32,912 nucleotides of DNA from Firmicutes bacterium UBA5010 (GCA_002396645.1 DGYI01000025.1:1-32912), one strand, 5' to 3'. Positions 1-9,271 are shown, counted from the stretch's first letter. The notes: generated by a model not told the origin, from the sequence alone. Numbers and translations: made by a program.

Positions 1-1
1 A

Positions 2-232
2 AATAAGATTATAAAAAAAGAAATTAACACAAAAGATTTAATTCACTATGCAAGTGCAAAAAAAATAAGTGAGAACAAGGCTAAGCTGGAAGTTGTTTTT
101 AGAACATCAGGTGAGGGAAGCATGAAAGTTTCAGATTTTATAAAACTTTTAGAAGAAAACGGTCTTGTCATAAAATATTACTCTGCTATGAAGATAGAAT
201 CTTTGGATGCAGATTTAAAGCCGATTCTTTAA
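2..232 (+). CDS. C-terminal fragment of a TIGR03936/DUF2344 radical-SAM-linked protein (5' end outside window)
   Basis: An open frame enters from the left edge and ends at TAA 230-232. It encodes about 76 residues ending in ESLDADLKPIL. The sequence resembles the end of the small DUF2344 (TIGR03936) domain, which in Clostridia is typically encoded just after or fused to a radical-SAM protein and just before rng. The position immediately upstream of rng supports the assignment. No start is visible, so whether this is a separate gene or the tail of a fusion cannot be told. Its biochemical role is not established. The identification rests on a short sequence and on gene order. Confidence 0.6.
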   Translation, partial: NKIIKKEINTKDLIHYASAKKISENKAKLEVVFRTSGEGSMKVSDFIKLLEENGLVIKYYSAMKIESLDADLKPIL

Positions 233-238
233 GATCTA

Positions 239-261
239 AAAGCTCAGCAAGGTTGAGCTTA
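239..261 (+). promoter_or_regulatory. small hairpin in the rng leader
   Basis: AAGCTCA (240-246) pairs with TGAGCTT (254-260) around a 7-nt loop, 10 nt before the GGAGG of rng. There is no U-run, so it is not an obvious terminator. It may be an RNA processing or translation-control element of the RNase G message. Confidence 0.4.
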
Positions 262-279
262 TGAACAACGGAGGAGACT

Positions 280-1755
280 ATGAGACAATTAATTATAAGC
301 AACTCTTTTTCTTATGAAAAAGCAGCCATATTGATAGACGGAAGCCTGGAAGAATTTTTTTATGAAAGTAAAAATGAAGACAGCTGCCTGAATAACATAT
401 ATAAGGGCAAAATTACAGATATATTGCCGGGAATGCAGTCTGTGTTTGTTGATATAGGATTTCAAAAAAATGCTTATCTTTATATAGATGAATTATTGTC
501 TGCTAAAACTATATCAGAAAAAAATTTAAATAAAAAAGAAGCTTATAATATAAGTGACATTGTTAAAAAAGGCGAAGAGCTTATGGTTCAAGTTATAAGG
601 GAGCCTATAGGCGAAAAAAATGTAGCGGTGACAACTGATATATCCTTGGCCGGAAAGCATCTTGTCATGATACCTAAGAATGAAGAAGTAAATGTGTCCA
701 AAAGAATCAGCAATAAGACAGAGAAAAAAAGACTATATGAAATTGGATGCAAACTTTTAAAAGAAGACTATGGTATGGTTATCAGAACATCTGCCGAAGG
801 AATAGATGAAAAAAACTTAGAAGAAGAATATCAGAAGCTGGTCGATACATATAAAAAAATAGAGTTGGAATATGGATATTCATATGCACCTAAGCTGCTC
901 AAAAGAAACAATACACTTCTTGAAAAGGTCTTTATTGAATATATAAACGAAAGCATAGATGAAATATATGTTGAGGATAAGGAAACAAAGGATATTGTAA
1001 ATAATCTTTTATCTAAATATTACGGATATAATAATAATATTAAATTAATAGATTCTTATACAAATTTATTTGAAATCTTCAATATCGAAAAGCAAATAGA
1101 TGAATTAAATAACAGGAAGGTAGAGCTTGATAACGGAGGAAGCATAATTATTGACAGTACAGAGGCTTTAACTGTAATAGATGTAAACAGCGGAAAATTT
1201 ATCGGCACAAGCAGTCAGCAGGATGATACATCCTTAGCTATGAATTTAGCAGCACTTGAGGAAATAACAAGGCAGATAAGGCTTAGAAACATAAGCGGAA
1301 TTATAATAATAGACTTTATAGATTTCAGAAAAAATGATTTTTCAGAGATTTTGGTTTCCAGAGCAAAGGAACTTTTAAAGCAGGACAGAGCCAGAACTAA
1401 GGTTTTAGGAATGACAAAGCTCAACCTAATGGAAATGACAAGAAAAAGGAATCAAGAAAATTTCTATAATTCCATGAATGAAAGGTGTAAATCCTGTAAC
1501 GGAAGCGGAAGTATACCTTCGGCACTTCAAATAATATTTAAAATTGAAAATATAGTAAAAAAAGTACATTCAAATACATCCTGTAGTTTTGTCAGCTTAA
1601 AATGCAGTGAACATATTTACGATAAAATAGTCACAGAGCTTAAAAATGACATAGCTCTTATGGAAGAAAAATCAAAGATAAGTATAAATTTTATTAAAGA
1701 TAAGACTATGATGAATAATAATATTGAATTAGAGAAAATGGGTAAAAGGGTTTAG
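280..1755 (+). CDS. rng: ribonuclease G/E family endoribonuclease
   Basis: Single-strand endoribonuclease of the RNase E/G family, which cuts AU-rich RNA during rRNA maturation and mRNA turnover in the cytoplasm. The 491-residue length matches RNase G rather than the longer RNase E with its scaffold tail. An S1-like RNA-binding region follows the start (about 36-120, with the GKITDILPGMQSVFVDIG stretch). The two metal-binding aspartates of the DNase I-like domain are visible as D301 (VIDVNSGK) and D345 (IIIDFIDF). The Zn-link cysteines are C403 and C406 (RCKSC). The start is supported by GGAGG 9 nt upstream. topB begins 2 nt after the stop, so the two are probably cotranscribed. Confidence 0.95.
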   Translation: MRQLIISNSFSYEKAAILIDGSLEEFFYESKNEDSCLNNIYKGKITDILPGMQSVFVDIGFQKNAYLYIDELLSAKTISEKNLNKKEAYNISDIVKKGEELMVQVIREPIGEKNVAVTTDISLAGKHLVMIPKNEEVNVSKRISNKTEKKRLYEIGCKLLKEDYGMVIRTSAEGIDEKNLEEEYQKLVDTYKKIELEYGYSYAPKLLKRNNTLLEKVFIEYINESIDEIYVEDKETKDIVNNLLSKYYGYNNNIKLIDSYTNLFEIFNIEKQIDELNNRKVELDNGGSIIIDSTEALTVIDVNSGKFIGTSSQQDDTSLAMNLAALEEITRQIRLRNISGIIIIDFIDFRKNDFSEILVSRAKELLKQDRARTKVLGMTKLNLMEMTRKRNQENFYNSMNERCKSCNGSGSIPSALQIIFKIENIVKKVHSNTSCSFVSLKCSEHIYDKIVTELKNDIALMEEKSKISINFIKDKTMMNNNIELEKMGKRV

Positions 1756-1757
1756 AT

Positions 1758-3905
1758 ATGAAGTTGATTATAACGGAAAAACCGTCAGTTGCAAAGGATA
1801 TCGCTAATGTGTTAGGGATAAATAAAAGAGAAAACGGCTATATGACCGGCAATGATTATATTGTAACATGGTGTGTAGGTCATTTAGTTCAGCTTGCTAT
1901 GCCTGAGGAGTATGATCCTAAGTTTAAAGCTTGGAATATAAATACCTTGCCTATATTTCCCGTAAAATTCAAATATGTTTTGAATGAGGCTACAAAGCAG
2001 CAGTATGATATAGTAAAAAGATTGATGAACAGCGAAAATGTAGATGAAATCATCTGTGCAACCGATGCAGGAAGAGAAGGCCAATTAATTTTCGGATATG
2101 TGTATATTACTGCTGAGTGTAAAAAGCCTGTAAAAAGATTATGGATAAGCAGTATGACGGATGAGGCTATAAAAGAAGGCTTTGATAATTTAAAGAATAA
2201 TAAGGAGTATTATCTTTTATATCAATCTGCCAAGTCCAGATCCGAAGCTGACTGGCTTGTAGGAATTAATGCTACCAGGCTGTTTTCTGTTAAGTATAAT
2301 CAAAAATTGACAATAGGAAGAGTACAAACACCGACCTTGGCAATGATAGTTCAAAGACAGCATGAAATAGATAATTTTGTTCCGGAGCCATTTTATGAGG
2401 TTTCTGCAAATTGTACAAGTTTTACGGCAACATGGTATAATGATGAAGGAACTAGGATAAAGGAAAAAGAAAAGGCCGAAGAAATAATAAAAAAATGCGA
2501 AAATAAAGACGCTCTTGTAACAAAGATAACAAAGAAAAAGGCATCGACAGAAAGACCTTTGCTATATGATTTGACTGAGTTGCAAAGGGATGGGAATAAA
2601 AAATACGGATATACGGCAGAGCAAGTATTGGAAGCAGCACAAAACTTATATGAGAAATATAAGCTGACAACATATCCGAGAACAGACAGCAGGTATTTAA
2701 GCAATGACATGAAGCCAAAGCTGAATGGCTTGCTTTTAAATATCAAACAGGGCTATAAATTGGCAGAAGGCTGCGTAGACAAGGTTTTATCTCAAAAAAT
2801 CAATACCGATAAAAGAGTTATTGATGATAAAAAAATAACTGATCACCATGCTATAATAGTGACAGATAATATAAGAAATCTTGAAAAAATAAATCTGCCC
2901 GAGAGAGAAAAGAATATACTCAAGCTTGTTATAACCAGATTTATAGTATCCCTCGATAAAAAACAAGAATACGAGCAGACGGATATTGAGCTTCTTATAG
3001 GGGATGAGAAGTTTAAGGCAAGAGGCAAAAAAGTAACATTTGCCGGATGGAAGGAAACAGAAGATATACTTCTTGGCAAAAGTATTAATATAGATAATAA
3101 TAACAGCACTGATGAAGATGATAACGAAAGAGAAATAACAAGAAATATCAAAAAAAATGACATAATAAATGTTGAGGAGCTAAAGCTTTTAGAGAAAAAA
3201 ACATCGGCTCCCAAGCCATATAATGAAGCCACCCTGCTTACTGCAATGGAGACAGCAGGCAGACAAATTGAGGACGAAGAATTAAGAGAAAATATGAAGA
3301 GCATAGGGTTGGGAACTCCGGCAACAAGAGCAGGAATAATAGAAAAGCTTGTAGCTGTAGGATACATAAAAAGAAATAAGAAAAACCTTCTTCCCACCGA
3401 AAACGGAATAAAGCTTATAGATATTGTTCCCGAAAAGCTTAAAAAGCCGGATTTGACAGGTGAGTGGGAGCAATCTTTAAACAAAATTACATCGGGTGAA
3501 GAAAAAGCTCAAAATTTTATAGTTAATATTAAAAAATATGTTTATGATATAATCAATGAGGGTAAAAAAATTAAACCAGCAAATATAAGCTTTAGCGGCA
3601 ATAATCTGTACAATTCAAATAAAGAAGAAATAGGGAAATGTCCTAAATGCGGGCAGAGTGTTTTTGAAAGCGAAAAGGGTTTTTACTGCTCAGGTTTCAG
3701 AAATTATCCTAAATGCAATTTCGGAATATGGAAAACCGATAAGGTATTTGCTGAAAATAATATAGATATAACTAAGGAAACAGCTAAAGAAATATTAGAA
3801 AATAAAAGAGCAGACAATATTATTAAGCTTGAAGATGGAACTGAAAAAAAAGTATCTATAGTTATGCAGCTTAACGGAAAATATATTAATTTTAACATAA
3901 TATGA
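1758..3905 (+). CDS. topB: DNA topoisomerase III (type IA)
   Basis: Type IA topoisomerase that passes single strands to resolve precatenanes and recombination intermediates. The N-terminal Toprim domain shows EKPSVAKDIANVLG and ATDAGREGQLIFG. The catalytic tyrosine is Y306 in TTYPRTDSRYL. A four-cysteine zinc ribbon lies near the C-terminus (about residues 628-655, CPKC...C...C). The 715-residue length is normal for Firmicutes TopB. The start codon lies 2 nt after the rng stop, with the SD-like AAAAGGG inside the rng end, so translation is probably coupled. Similar enzymes occur on conjugative elements, but no other transfer gene is near, so this looks chromosomal. Confidence 0.95.
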   Translation: MKLIITEKPSVAKDIANVLGINKRENGYMTGNDYIVTWCVGHLVQLAMPEEYDPKFKAWNINTLPIFPVKFKYVLNEATKQQYDIVKRLMNSENVDEIICATDAGREGQLIFGYVYITAECKKPVKRLWISSMTDEAIKEGFDNLKNNKEYYLLYQSAKSRSEADWLVGINATRLFSVKYNQKLTIGRVQTPTLAMIVQRQHEIDNFVPEPFYEVSANCTSFTATWYNDEGTRIKEKEKAEEIIKKCENKDALVTKITKKKASTERPLLYDLTELQRDGNKKYGYTAEQVLEAAQNLYEKYKLTTYPRTDSRYLSNDMKPKLNGLLLNIKQGYKLAEGCVDKVLSQKINTDKRVIDDKKITDHHAIIVTDNIRNLEKINLPEREKNILKLVITRFIVSLDKKQEYEQTDIELLIGDEKFKARGKKVTFAGWKETEDILLGKSINIDNNNSTDEDDNEREITRNIKKNDIINVEELKLLEKKTSAPKPYNEATLLTAMETAGRQIEDEELRENMKSIGLGTPATRAGIIEKLVAVGYIKRNKKNLLPTENGIKLIDIVPEKLKKPDLTGEWEQSLNKITSGEEKAQNFIVNIKKYVYDIINEGKKIKPANISFSGNNLYNSNKEEIGKCPKCGQSVFESEKGFYCSGFRNYPKCNFGIWKTDKVFAENNIDITKETAKEILENKRADNIIKLEDGTEKKVSIVMQLNGKYINFNII

Positions 3906-3914
3906 TATGTTTAA

Positions 3915-3943
3915 GGTTTTGCTCAGAAAGACAATGATATAAT
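3915..3943 (+). promoter_or_regulatory. extended -10 promoter for the aminotransferase-pepF operon
   Basis: TGATATAAT (3935-3943) is a perfect extended -10 (TGn followed by TATAAT). No good -35 is found at 17 bp, which is typical of extended -10 promoters. It lies 26 nt before the chosen start of the aminotransferase. Confidence 0.6.
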
Positions 3944-3968
3944 AGAGTTTAAGTGAATGGAGGTATCT

Positions 3969-5129
3969 ATGAAGTATAATTTTGATGAAATAATTTCGAG
4001 AGAAAATACAGCAAGTATTAAATGGGATCAGGTAGAAAAGATTAACGGTGCTAAAGTTTTGCCTTACTGGGTAGCAGATACCGATTTTAAGACTCCCAAA
4101 GAAGTTATTGATGCTTTAAAGCAAAGAATAGATCATGGAATATTCGGATATACCTTATACAGCGACAGCTTAGCTCCGACGGTTAAAAACTGGATAAATA
4201 AAAGACACGGCTGGAGCATAGAAAACGAATGGATAAGTTATACACCGGGAATAGTTTCAGCTATTTTATACGCTATAGAGTGTTTTACCAATGAAGGCGA
4301 TTCAATACTTGTGCAATCTCCTATTTATCCGCCGTTTCTACAGCTGCCAAAAGACAGCGGAAGAAAAATAGTAGAAAGTGAAATGATTTTAAATAATGGC
4401 AGATATGAGATTGATTACGAGGACTTTGAGACTAAAGCAAAGTTTGCCAAGATGTTTTTGTTGTCTAATCCGCATAATCCGACGGGAAGAGTATTTACAA
4501 GACAAGAACTTGAAAAAATCGGCGATATTTGCGTCAGAAACAATGTTTTGATTGTAGCGGATGAAATACACTCGGATGTAATATTTAAGGGATATAAGCA
4601 TATAGCTATAGCTTCTGTCAGTGAAGAAATAAAAAATATCACAATAAGCTGTTACTCAGCAAGTAAAACATTCAGTTTAGCCGGACTTGCAACTTCGGCT
4701 ATAATTATCCCTAATAAAGAAATAAATGATAAGTTTAAATCGTATCTGGAGAAAAGACATATACCCGTAAATACCTTGGGAAAAGTTGCATTGGAAGCTG
4801 CTTACAAATACGGTGAGGATTACATGAATCAATTGAGTGAATACTTGGAATCAAACAGGGATTTTTTAATCGACTATATGAGCAGATATACTCCTAAAAT
4901 CAAGCCGATAAAGCCGGAAGCAACTTTTTTGGTTTGGATAGATTGCAGAGAGCTTAATTTAAACGATAAAGAGCTTAATAAATTCTTTACGAATTCAGGC
5001 GTAAAATTAAATGACGGATATACCTTTGGAGATGCGGGAAAAGGCTTCATGAGGTTTAATATAGGGTGTCCGAGAGAAACATTATTAAAAGGACTTGAGC
5101 GCATAAAAGCTGCTTATGATAAAATTTAA
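3969..5129 (+). CDS. MalY/PatB-type PLP-dependent aminotransferase (cystathionine beta-lyase-like)
   Basis: Fold-type I PLP enzyme of the MalY/PatB group. Characterised members cleave the C-S bond of cystathionine or cysteine (beta-lyase), and some act as aminotransferases. Visible hallmarks are the PYWVADTDF start region, SNPHNPTGRV, ADEIHSD and the Schiff-base lysine K233 in SASKTFSLAG. The 386-residue length is normal. An in-frame ATG at 3957 overlaps the SD GGAGG (3959-3963), so the ATG at 3969, 5 nt after that SD, is the better start. pepF follows after 20 nt, suggesting a transcript shared with peptide and amino-acid breakdown. The substrate cannot be read from sequence. Confidence 0.88.
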   Translation: MKYNFDEIISRENTASIKWDQVEKINGAKVLPYWVADTDFKTPKEVIDALKQRIDHGIFGYTLYSDSLAPTVKNWINKRHGWSIENEWISYTPGIVSAILYAIECFTNEGDSILVQSPIYPPFLQLPKDSGRKIVESEMILNNGRYEIDYEDFETKAKFAKMFLLSNPHNPTGRVFTRQELEKIGDICVRNNVLIVADEIHSDVIFKGYKHIAIASVSEEIKNITISCYSASKTFSLAGLATSAIIIPNKEINDKFKSYLEKRHIPVNTLGKVALEAAYKYGEDYMNQLSEYLESNRDFLIDYMSRYTPKIKPIKPEATFLVWIDCRELNLNDKELNKFFTNSGVKLNDGYTFGDAGKGFMRFNIGCPRETLLKGLERIKAAYDKI

Positions 5130-5149
5130 AAAATACGGAGGTAAATAAG

Positions 5150-6934
5150 ATGAATTATACTTGGAGTTTGGATGAGCTTTATAAAAGCTTTGATTCAGAT
5201 GAATATAAGAAGGATTTGGAGGAGCTGTCGTCTGCGGGCTCAAGGATGCTTGAATTTACACAAAGAGAATTTGCAGACTACAATAATGCTGCGCAAAAAA
5301 TTGAAAAATACATAGAAATGACCAGAAAAAATGCTGAATTAAGCATAAGGCTCAGAAGCTATGCTTTTTTAAGAATTGCTACCAATTCAAAAGATGCGGA
5401 TGCTATAGCAAACTTAGGAAAAATCGGAAGATACTCAAGCGAATTAACAGCGCCTAGAATTTCATTCCAAAACTATTTGAGAGATTATAAAGATATTGAT
5501 GATGCTGTAAATGAGTCAAGTATTCTTAAAGAGCATGAGTTTTATTTACATGAAATTATAGATGCTTGCAAGCATCAGTTAAGCGATAAAGAGGAAATAC
5601 TGATTTCTAAGATGAAATTAACAGGTTCAACAGCTTGGTCACAGCTTCAGGGAAAAGTTTCATCGGAGGCTGTTGTGGAGCTTGAAGAAAATGGCGAAAA
5701 GATTACAATACCTGTTACGGCTTTATCCCAATTGCCGTCAACTGATGATGTTGAAGTTAAGAAAAACAGATTTTTTGCAGAGTGTAAAGCTTACGACAAG
5801 TATGCCGATATATCAGCAGCTTGCCTAAACAATCTTAAAGGTGAAGTGCTTACTGTTTCTGAACTCAGAGGTTATTCATCACCGCTTGAAATGACATTAA
5901 ATGAGTGCAGAATGGATAAGGAAACCTTAGATGCATTAATTGAAAGTATTGAAGAATATTTACCGCAACTTAGAAGATACTTTAAGATAAAGGCAAAATT
6001 ATTGAATTATCCTAAGGGACTTCCATATTTTGATGTTTCTGCTCAAGTTGGAAAGTCTAATAAAAAATATACTATTGAAGAAGCTAAGGAAACAGTTTTA
6101 ACTGCATTCAGAGGATTCAGCGAAGAATTATATGGATTTGCCAAAACGGCATTTGATAACAGATGGGTGGATTTTGAGCCAAGAGCAGGAAAAAGAAGCG
6201 GAGCATTTTGCAGTGGAGTGTATACAATAAAAGAAAGCAGAGTATTAACTAATTTTAACGGAAATATCAAAGATGTTAATACACTTGCACATGAGCTTGG
6301 TCATGGATTCCATGGAAAACAGCTAAATACCGAAAGTGTGCTTAATAATTCATATCCTATGCCTTTAGCGGAAACTGCTTCAACTTTTTGTGAAGAAGTA
6401 TTAAAAAATGAACTGTTAAAGAATATCAGCAACGAAGAAAAGCTTTCATTCTTAAGTTTTAGCCTATTGAGTGCTATTCAGGTTACTGTTGATATTTTAT
6501 CAAGATATTATTTTGAAACAGAATTCTTTGAAAGAAGAAAAGATCATGAACTATCTACAAATGAAATTAAGGAAATAATGCTTGATGCACAAAGAAAGAG
6601 CTATGGTGACGGACTTGATGATGAGCTTTTAAATCCATATATGTGGTTAAATAAAGTGCATTATTACTATGCAGAGAGAAACTTCTACAACTTCCCGTAT
6701 GCTTTCGGACTTTTATTCTCACTTGGATTATATTCAATATATGACGAGAAGGGTAAAGCCTTTTTAGACGATTATAATAATTTATTGAAAGCTACCGGAA
6801 AGATGAAAATAGCTGATGTTTGTAAGCTTGTAGGTGTTGATGTAAGAACTAAGGATTTCTGGAAGAGATCTCTTGACAAAATAGTTGCAGATATTGACGA
6901 GTTTGAAAGCTTAGCCGATTCATATAAAGCGTAG
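5150..6934 (+). CDS. pepF: oligoendopeptidase F (M3 family zinc peptidase)
   Basis: Cytoplasmic M3B zinc endopeptidase that degrades oligopeptides. The zinc-binding HExxH is H381-E382-L-G-H385 in LAHELGHGFHG, and further acidic ligands are expected in ETASTFCEEV about 27 residues later. The N-terminal helical domain (about residues 1-200) matches the PepF/M3 layout, and 594 residues is the usual length. SD GGAGG lies 7 nt before the ATG. It sits between the aminotransferase and the gamma-carbonic-anhydrase gene, with gaps of about 20 nt on both sides, consistent with one operon. Confidence 0.94.
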   Translation: MNYTWSLDELYKSFDSDEYKKDLEELSSAGSRMLEFTQREFADYNNAAQKIEKYIEMTRKNAELSIRLRSYAFLRIATNSKDADAIANLGKIGRYSSELTAPRISFQNYLRDYKDIDDAVNESSILKEHEFYLHEIIDACKHQLSDKEEILISKMKLTGSTAWSQLQGKVSSEAVVELEENGEKITIPVTALSQLPSTDDVEVKKNRFFAECKAYDKYADISAACLNNLKGEVLTVSELRGYSSPLEMTLNECRMDKETLDALIESIEEYLPQLRRYFKIKAKLLNYPKGLPYFDVSAQVGKSNKKYTIEEAKETVLTAFRGFSEELYGFAKTAFDNRWVDFEPRAGKRSGAFCSGVYTIKESRVLTNFNGNIKDVNTLAHELGHGFHGKQLNTESVLNNSYPMPLAETASTFCEEVLKNELLKNISNEEKLSFLSFSLLSAIQVTVDILSRYYFETEFFERRKDHELSTNEIKEIMLDAQRKSYGDGLDDELLNPYMWLNKVHYYYAERNFYNFPYAFGLLFSLGLYSIYDEKGKAFLDDYNNLLKATGKMKIADVCKLVGVDVRTKDFWKRSLDKIVADIDEFESLADSYKA

Positions 6935-6956
6935 ATAATTTAGAAGGAGGCGGCAG

Positions 6957-7460
6957 ATGATAAAGAGTTTAAGAAACTTGATACCTCAAATACACGAAAG
7001 CTGCTTTATACCTGATGAATGCTCAATCAGCGGAGATGTAATCATGGGAGAAAAAAGCAATGTGTGGTTTTATTCTGTGATTCGTGCAGATGTAAATAAA
7101 ATAACTATAGGAAGATATACCAATGTACAAGATGGGGCTATAATACATGTTGATAAGAATCATCCGACTACTATAGGAGATTATGTAACTATAGGGCACG
7201 GTGCAAAGCTTCACGGCTGCACAGTGCATGATAATGCCCTGATAGGTATAGGAGCTATAGTGCTTGATGGAGCAGAAATAGGCAAAGGAGCATTAATAGC
7301 TGCCGGCTGTGTTGTTCCGCCCAATAAGAAAATACCGGAAAATGTAGTGGTTGTGGGCAATCCTTGTAAGATAGTAAGGGATGTAACCGAGGATGAAAAA
7401 AGAGCAACATTGGAAGGCTGTATAAAGTACGCAGAGATTTATTCCGAGGCATACAAATAG
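6957..7460 (+). CDS. gamma-carbonic anhydrase-like hexapeptide-repeat protein (YrdA/PaaY family)
   Basis: Left-handed beta-helix protein of the gamma-class carbonic anhydrase-like family, normally a trimer with metal bound between subunits. Hexapeptide periodicity runs from about residue 20 to 130. The three expected metal-ligand histidines are present: H64 (IIHVDKNHP), H81 (GHG) and H86 (LHGC). The 167-residue length fits. Some relatives hydrate CO2, while others have no measured activity, so carbonic anhydrase function is inferred. SD AAGGAGG is 9 nt before the ATG, and the gene follows pepF after 22 nt. Confidence 0.88.
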   Translation: MIKSLRNLIPQIHESCFIPDECSISGDVIMGEKSNVWFYSVIRADVNKITIGRYTNVQDGAIIHVDKNHPTTIGDYVTIGHGAKLHGCTVHDNALIGIGAIVLDGAEIGKGALIAAGCVVPPNKKIPENVVVVGNPCKIVRDVTEDEKRATLEGCIKYAEIYSEAYK

Positions 7461-7479
7461 AAATTGAAAAATTTTATTA

Positions 7480-7508
7480 TTGCGCATAACATACAAATGC
7501 TGTATAAT
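7480..7508 (+). promoter_or_regulatory. sigma-A-type promoter for rsfS
   Basis: TTGCGC (7480-7485), a 17-bp spacer and TATAAT (7503-7508) lie 33 nt before the TTG start of rsfS. Confidence 0.7.
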
Positions 7509-7541
7509 ATTGAACAAATTTATTAGTTAAGGAGGGTATCA

Positions 7542-7910
7542 TTGGTAGAAATAAATGACAAAATTAAGACTATTTTAAATGCTTGTGATGATAAAAAGGG
7601 CTATAATTTTACAGTAATAAATATTTCTAAAATAAGTACTGTATGCGATTATTTTATTATATGCAGCGGCAACAGCGACAGGCAAACACAGGCTATAGCC
7701 GACGAGATTGAGCTTAAATCCGAAAAATCCGGATATAAAATATATCATAAAGAAGGCTTAGATACCGGAAGATGGATTTTGCTTGATATGGATGATATAT
7801 TTGTTCATGTTTTTCATAGAGATGAAAGAGATATATATGACCTTGAAACTCTATGGGGTGAAGGAGAGTTTATTGACTCTGAGCATTTTGGAATAAAAAA
7901 TTGGAAATAA
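7542..7910 (+). CDS. rsfS: ribosomal silencing factor RsfS (Iojap family)
   Basis: RsfS binds ribosomal protein uL14 on the 50S subunit and blocks subunit joining under nutrient limitation. The 122-residue protein shows the family hallmarks: CDYFIICSGNSDRQTQAIADEI, then GRWILLDMDDIFVHVFHRDERDIYDLE and a terminal LWGE region. The start is a TTG placed 6 nt after GGAGG (7531-7535). No ATG fits better. It has its own promoter and a terminator, so it looks monocistronic here, although in many Firmicutes it follows nadD and yqeK. Confidence 0.93.
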   Translation: MVEINDKIKTILNACDDKKGYNFTVINISKISTVCDYFIICSGNSDRQTQAIADEIELKSEKSGYKIYHKEGLDTGRWILLDMDDIFVHVFHRDERDIYDLETLWGEGEFIDSEHFGIKNWK

Positions 7911-7913
7911 AAG

Positions 7914-7930
7914 AGTGAACGCAGTTCACT
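7914..7930. repeat. perfect 7-bp palindrome with GCA loop
   Basis: AGTGAAC (7914-7920), loop GCA, GTTCACT (7924-7930), directly after the rsfS stop. It has no U-run of its own. Its shape (7-bp arms, GCA loop, then a TATATAAAG-like string) matches the palindrome in front of the alaX-type gene at 25351-25367. Confidence 0.5.
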
Positions 7931-7936
7931 ATATAT

Positions 7937-7964
7937 AAAGGGTGTCTTTTCAGACACCCTTTTA
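7937..7964. terminator. bidirectional terminator between rsfS and the dac gene
   Basis: AAAGGGTGTC (7937-7946) pairs perfectly with GACACCCTTT (7953-7962) around TTTTCA, and is flanked by T-rich (+) and A-rich sides. It overlaps the stop codon of the minus-strand carboxypeptidase gene and separates two convergent genes. Confidence 0.85.
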
Positions 7965-9254
7965 TAATCCTTCTTGACGCATCTTTTCTCTGCGTTTTTT
8001 TCTTTTTTGCTTTATTCTGTAAATTCTGATTTTATTGTAAGCTCTTAAAATAATTATAGCGATAATAACAGCAATGATTATTTTCAGAAATGACGGAAAT
8101 TTGAAAGTTTTATTATCTTGATTATCATTTCTTGCGACCGATACAACCGACATTGTAGAGACTATATCTGTACTTCCCACAAGTTTTTTGTCAATTGTAT
8201 ATTCAAGTTTTCCTAAGGTGTCTCCCTTTTTTATAGGGAGTGAAATATCAAATATCGTTACATTTTTTTTAATATCTTGAACAGTATCCTTTTTAAAAAC
8301 AATATCTACATTTTCTTTAGTTACAAGAGCTATCTTATCATAATTTTCTAAGACCTCTAAATCCTGAACATATTCATTTGCCTTGATGATATTTTTTACT
8401 TCAAAATTATCAAAGCCATAATTTAAGAGATTATGTGTATCTGTATATATATCGGAATTAGAACCGCTGAGTGTGATAGCAATAAGCTCCATACCATTTC
8501 TTTTGGCGTATGATACAAGACAATTACCGGCTTCGGGAGTGTATCCGTTTTTTACACCGGCTGCCCCTTCGTATTCTCGTGAAATCCATATATCATTTAC
8601 CAGAATATAATGAGGAGAAGTATTCAGAATTAAATTATTTGTAGTAATAATTGCTCTGGATTCTTTTTTATTTGTTGCAGGTATTTCATACCTCGGAGAT
8701 TTTATAATTTCTCTGAAAGTTTCATTTTTCATAGCATATGCCGTTATTTTTGCTAAATCAGCAGCAGTTGTATAGTGATTATCATCATGAAGACCGTGAG
8801 GATTTACGAAATTTGTATTTTTTGCTCCAAGCTCTTTTGCTTTATCGTTCATAAGCTTTACAAAGCTTTCAATATTTCCGCTGTAATGCTTAGCTATAAC
8901 AGAGGCAGCATCATTTGCGGAAGGCAGCATAAGAGCGTATAATAAATCCTTAAGAGAAAGTATCTCACCGGAAACCAAGGCTATATGACTTCCATAAATT
9001 TCATGTGGAGTATCATCATCAACTGTGATTTTATCGTCTAAATTACCAAGCTCCAATGCAATTATGGCGGTCATAATTTTTGTGACACTTGCCGGATATA
9101 TTTTTTTATCAATGGATTTTTCATACAAGACAGTTTGTGTATTAAGTTCAAAAAGCATTGTTGATTCGCAAGCAGTGCTGACTGCATAAACGGGAATGAT
9201 GTTTAATGAAACAAAAAAAATGAATATAGAAAATATTATGTATTTTTTAAGCAT
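7962..9254 (-). CDS. D-alanyl-D-alanine carboxypeptidase (DacF/PBP5-like, S11 family)
   Basis: Low-molecular-weight penicillin-binding protein that trims the terminal D-Ala of peptidoglycan stem peptides outside the membrane. A signal peptide or N-terminal anchor spans about residues 4-24. The catalytic SxxK is S56-V-T-K59, and the SxN motif is S112-A-N114. The third box reads K235-N-G237 in VKNGYTPEAG instead of the canonical KTG. A C-terminal hydrophobic anchor (about 389-406) is followed by a strongly basic tail. Length 430 fits DacF-like enzymes. The minus-strand SD AGGAG lies about 6 nt before the ATG. The gene is divergent from comEA. DacF-like enzymes are often sporulation-linked, but nothing here shows that. 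Confidence 0.92.
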   Translation of the reverse strand: MLKKYIIFSIFIFFVSLNIIPVYAVSTACESTMLFELNTQTVLYEKSIDKKIYPASVTKIMTAIIALELGNLDDKITVDDDTPHEIYGSHIALVSGEILSLKDLLYALMLPSANDAASVIAKHYSGNIESFVKLMNDKAKELGAKNTNFVNPHGLHDDNHYTTAADLAKITAYAMKNETFREIIKSPRYEIPATNKKESRAIITTNNLILNTSPHYILVNDIWISREYEGAAGVKNGYTPEAGNCLVSYAKRNGMELIAITLSGSNSDIYTDTHNLLNYGFDNFEVKNIIKANEYVQDLEVLENYDKIALVTKENVDIVFKKDTVQDIKKNVTIFDISLPIKKGDTLGKLEYTIDKKLVGSTDIVSTMSVVSVARNDNQDNKTFKFPSFLKIIIAVIIAIIILRAYNKIRIYRIKQKRKKRREKMRQEGL

Positions 9255-9271
9255 CTTAGCTCCTAATTCGT

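Noticed and set aside
2843..3484. Minus-strand open frame of 213 codons inside topB
   Set aside because: Antisense shadow of an AT-rich conserved gene; the translation is Ser/Phe-rich with no recognisable domain and no SD.
1758..3905. topB as a marker of an integrated conjugative element
   Set aside because: No integrase, relaxase or transfer gene is nearby; neighbours are housekeeping genes on one transcript.
3957..3968. Earlier ATG for the aminotransferase
   Set aside because: The ATG overlaps the SD GGAGG used by the ATG at 3969.
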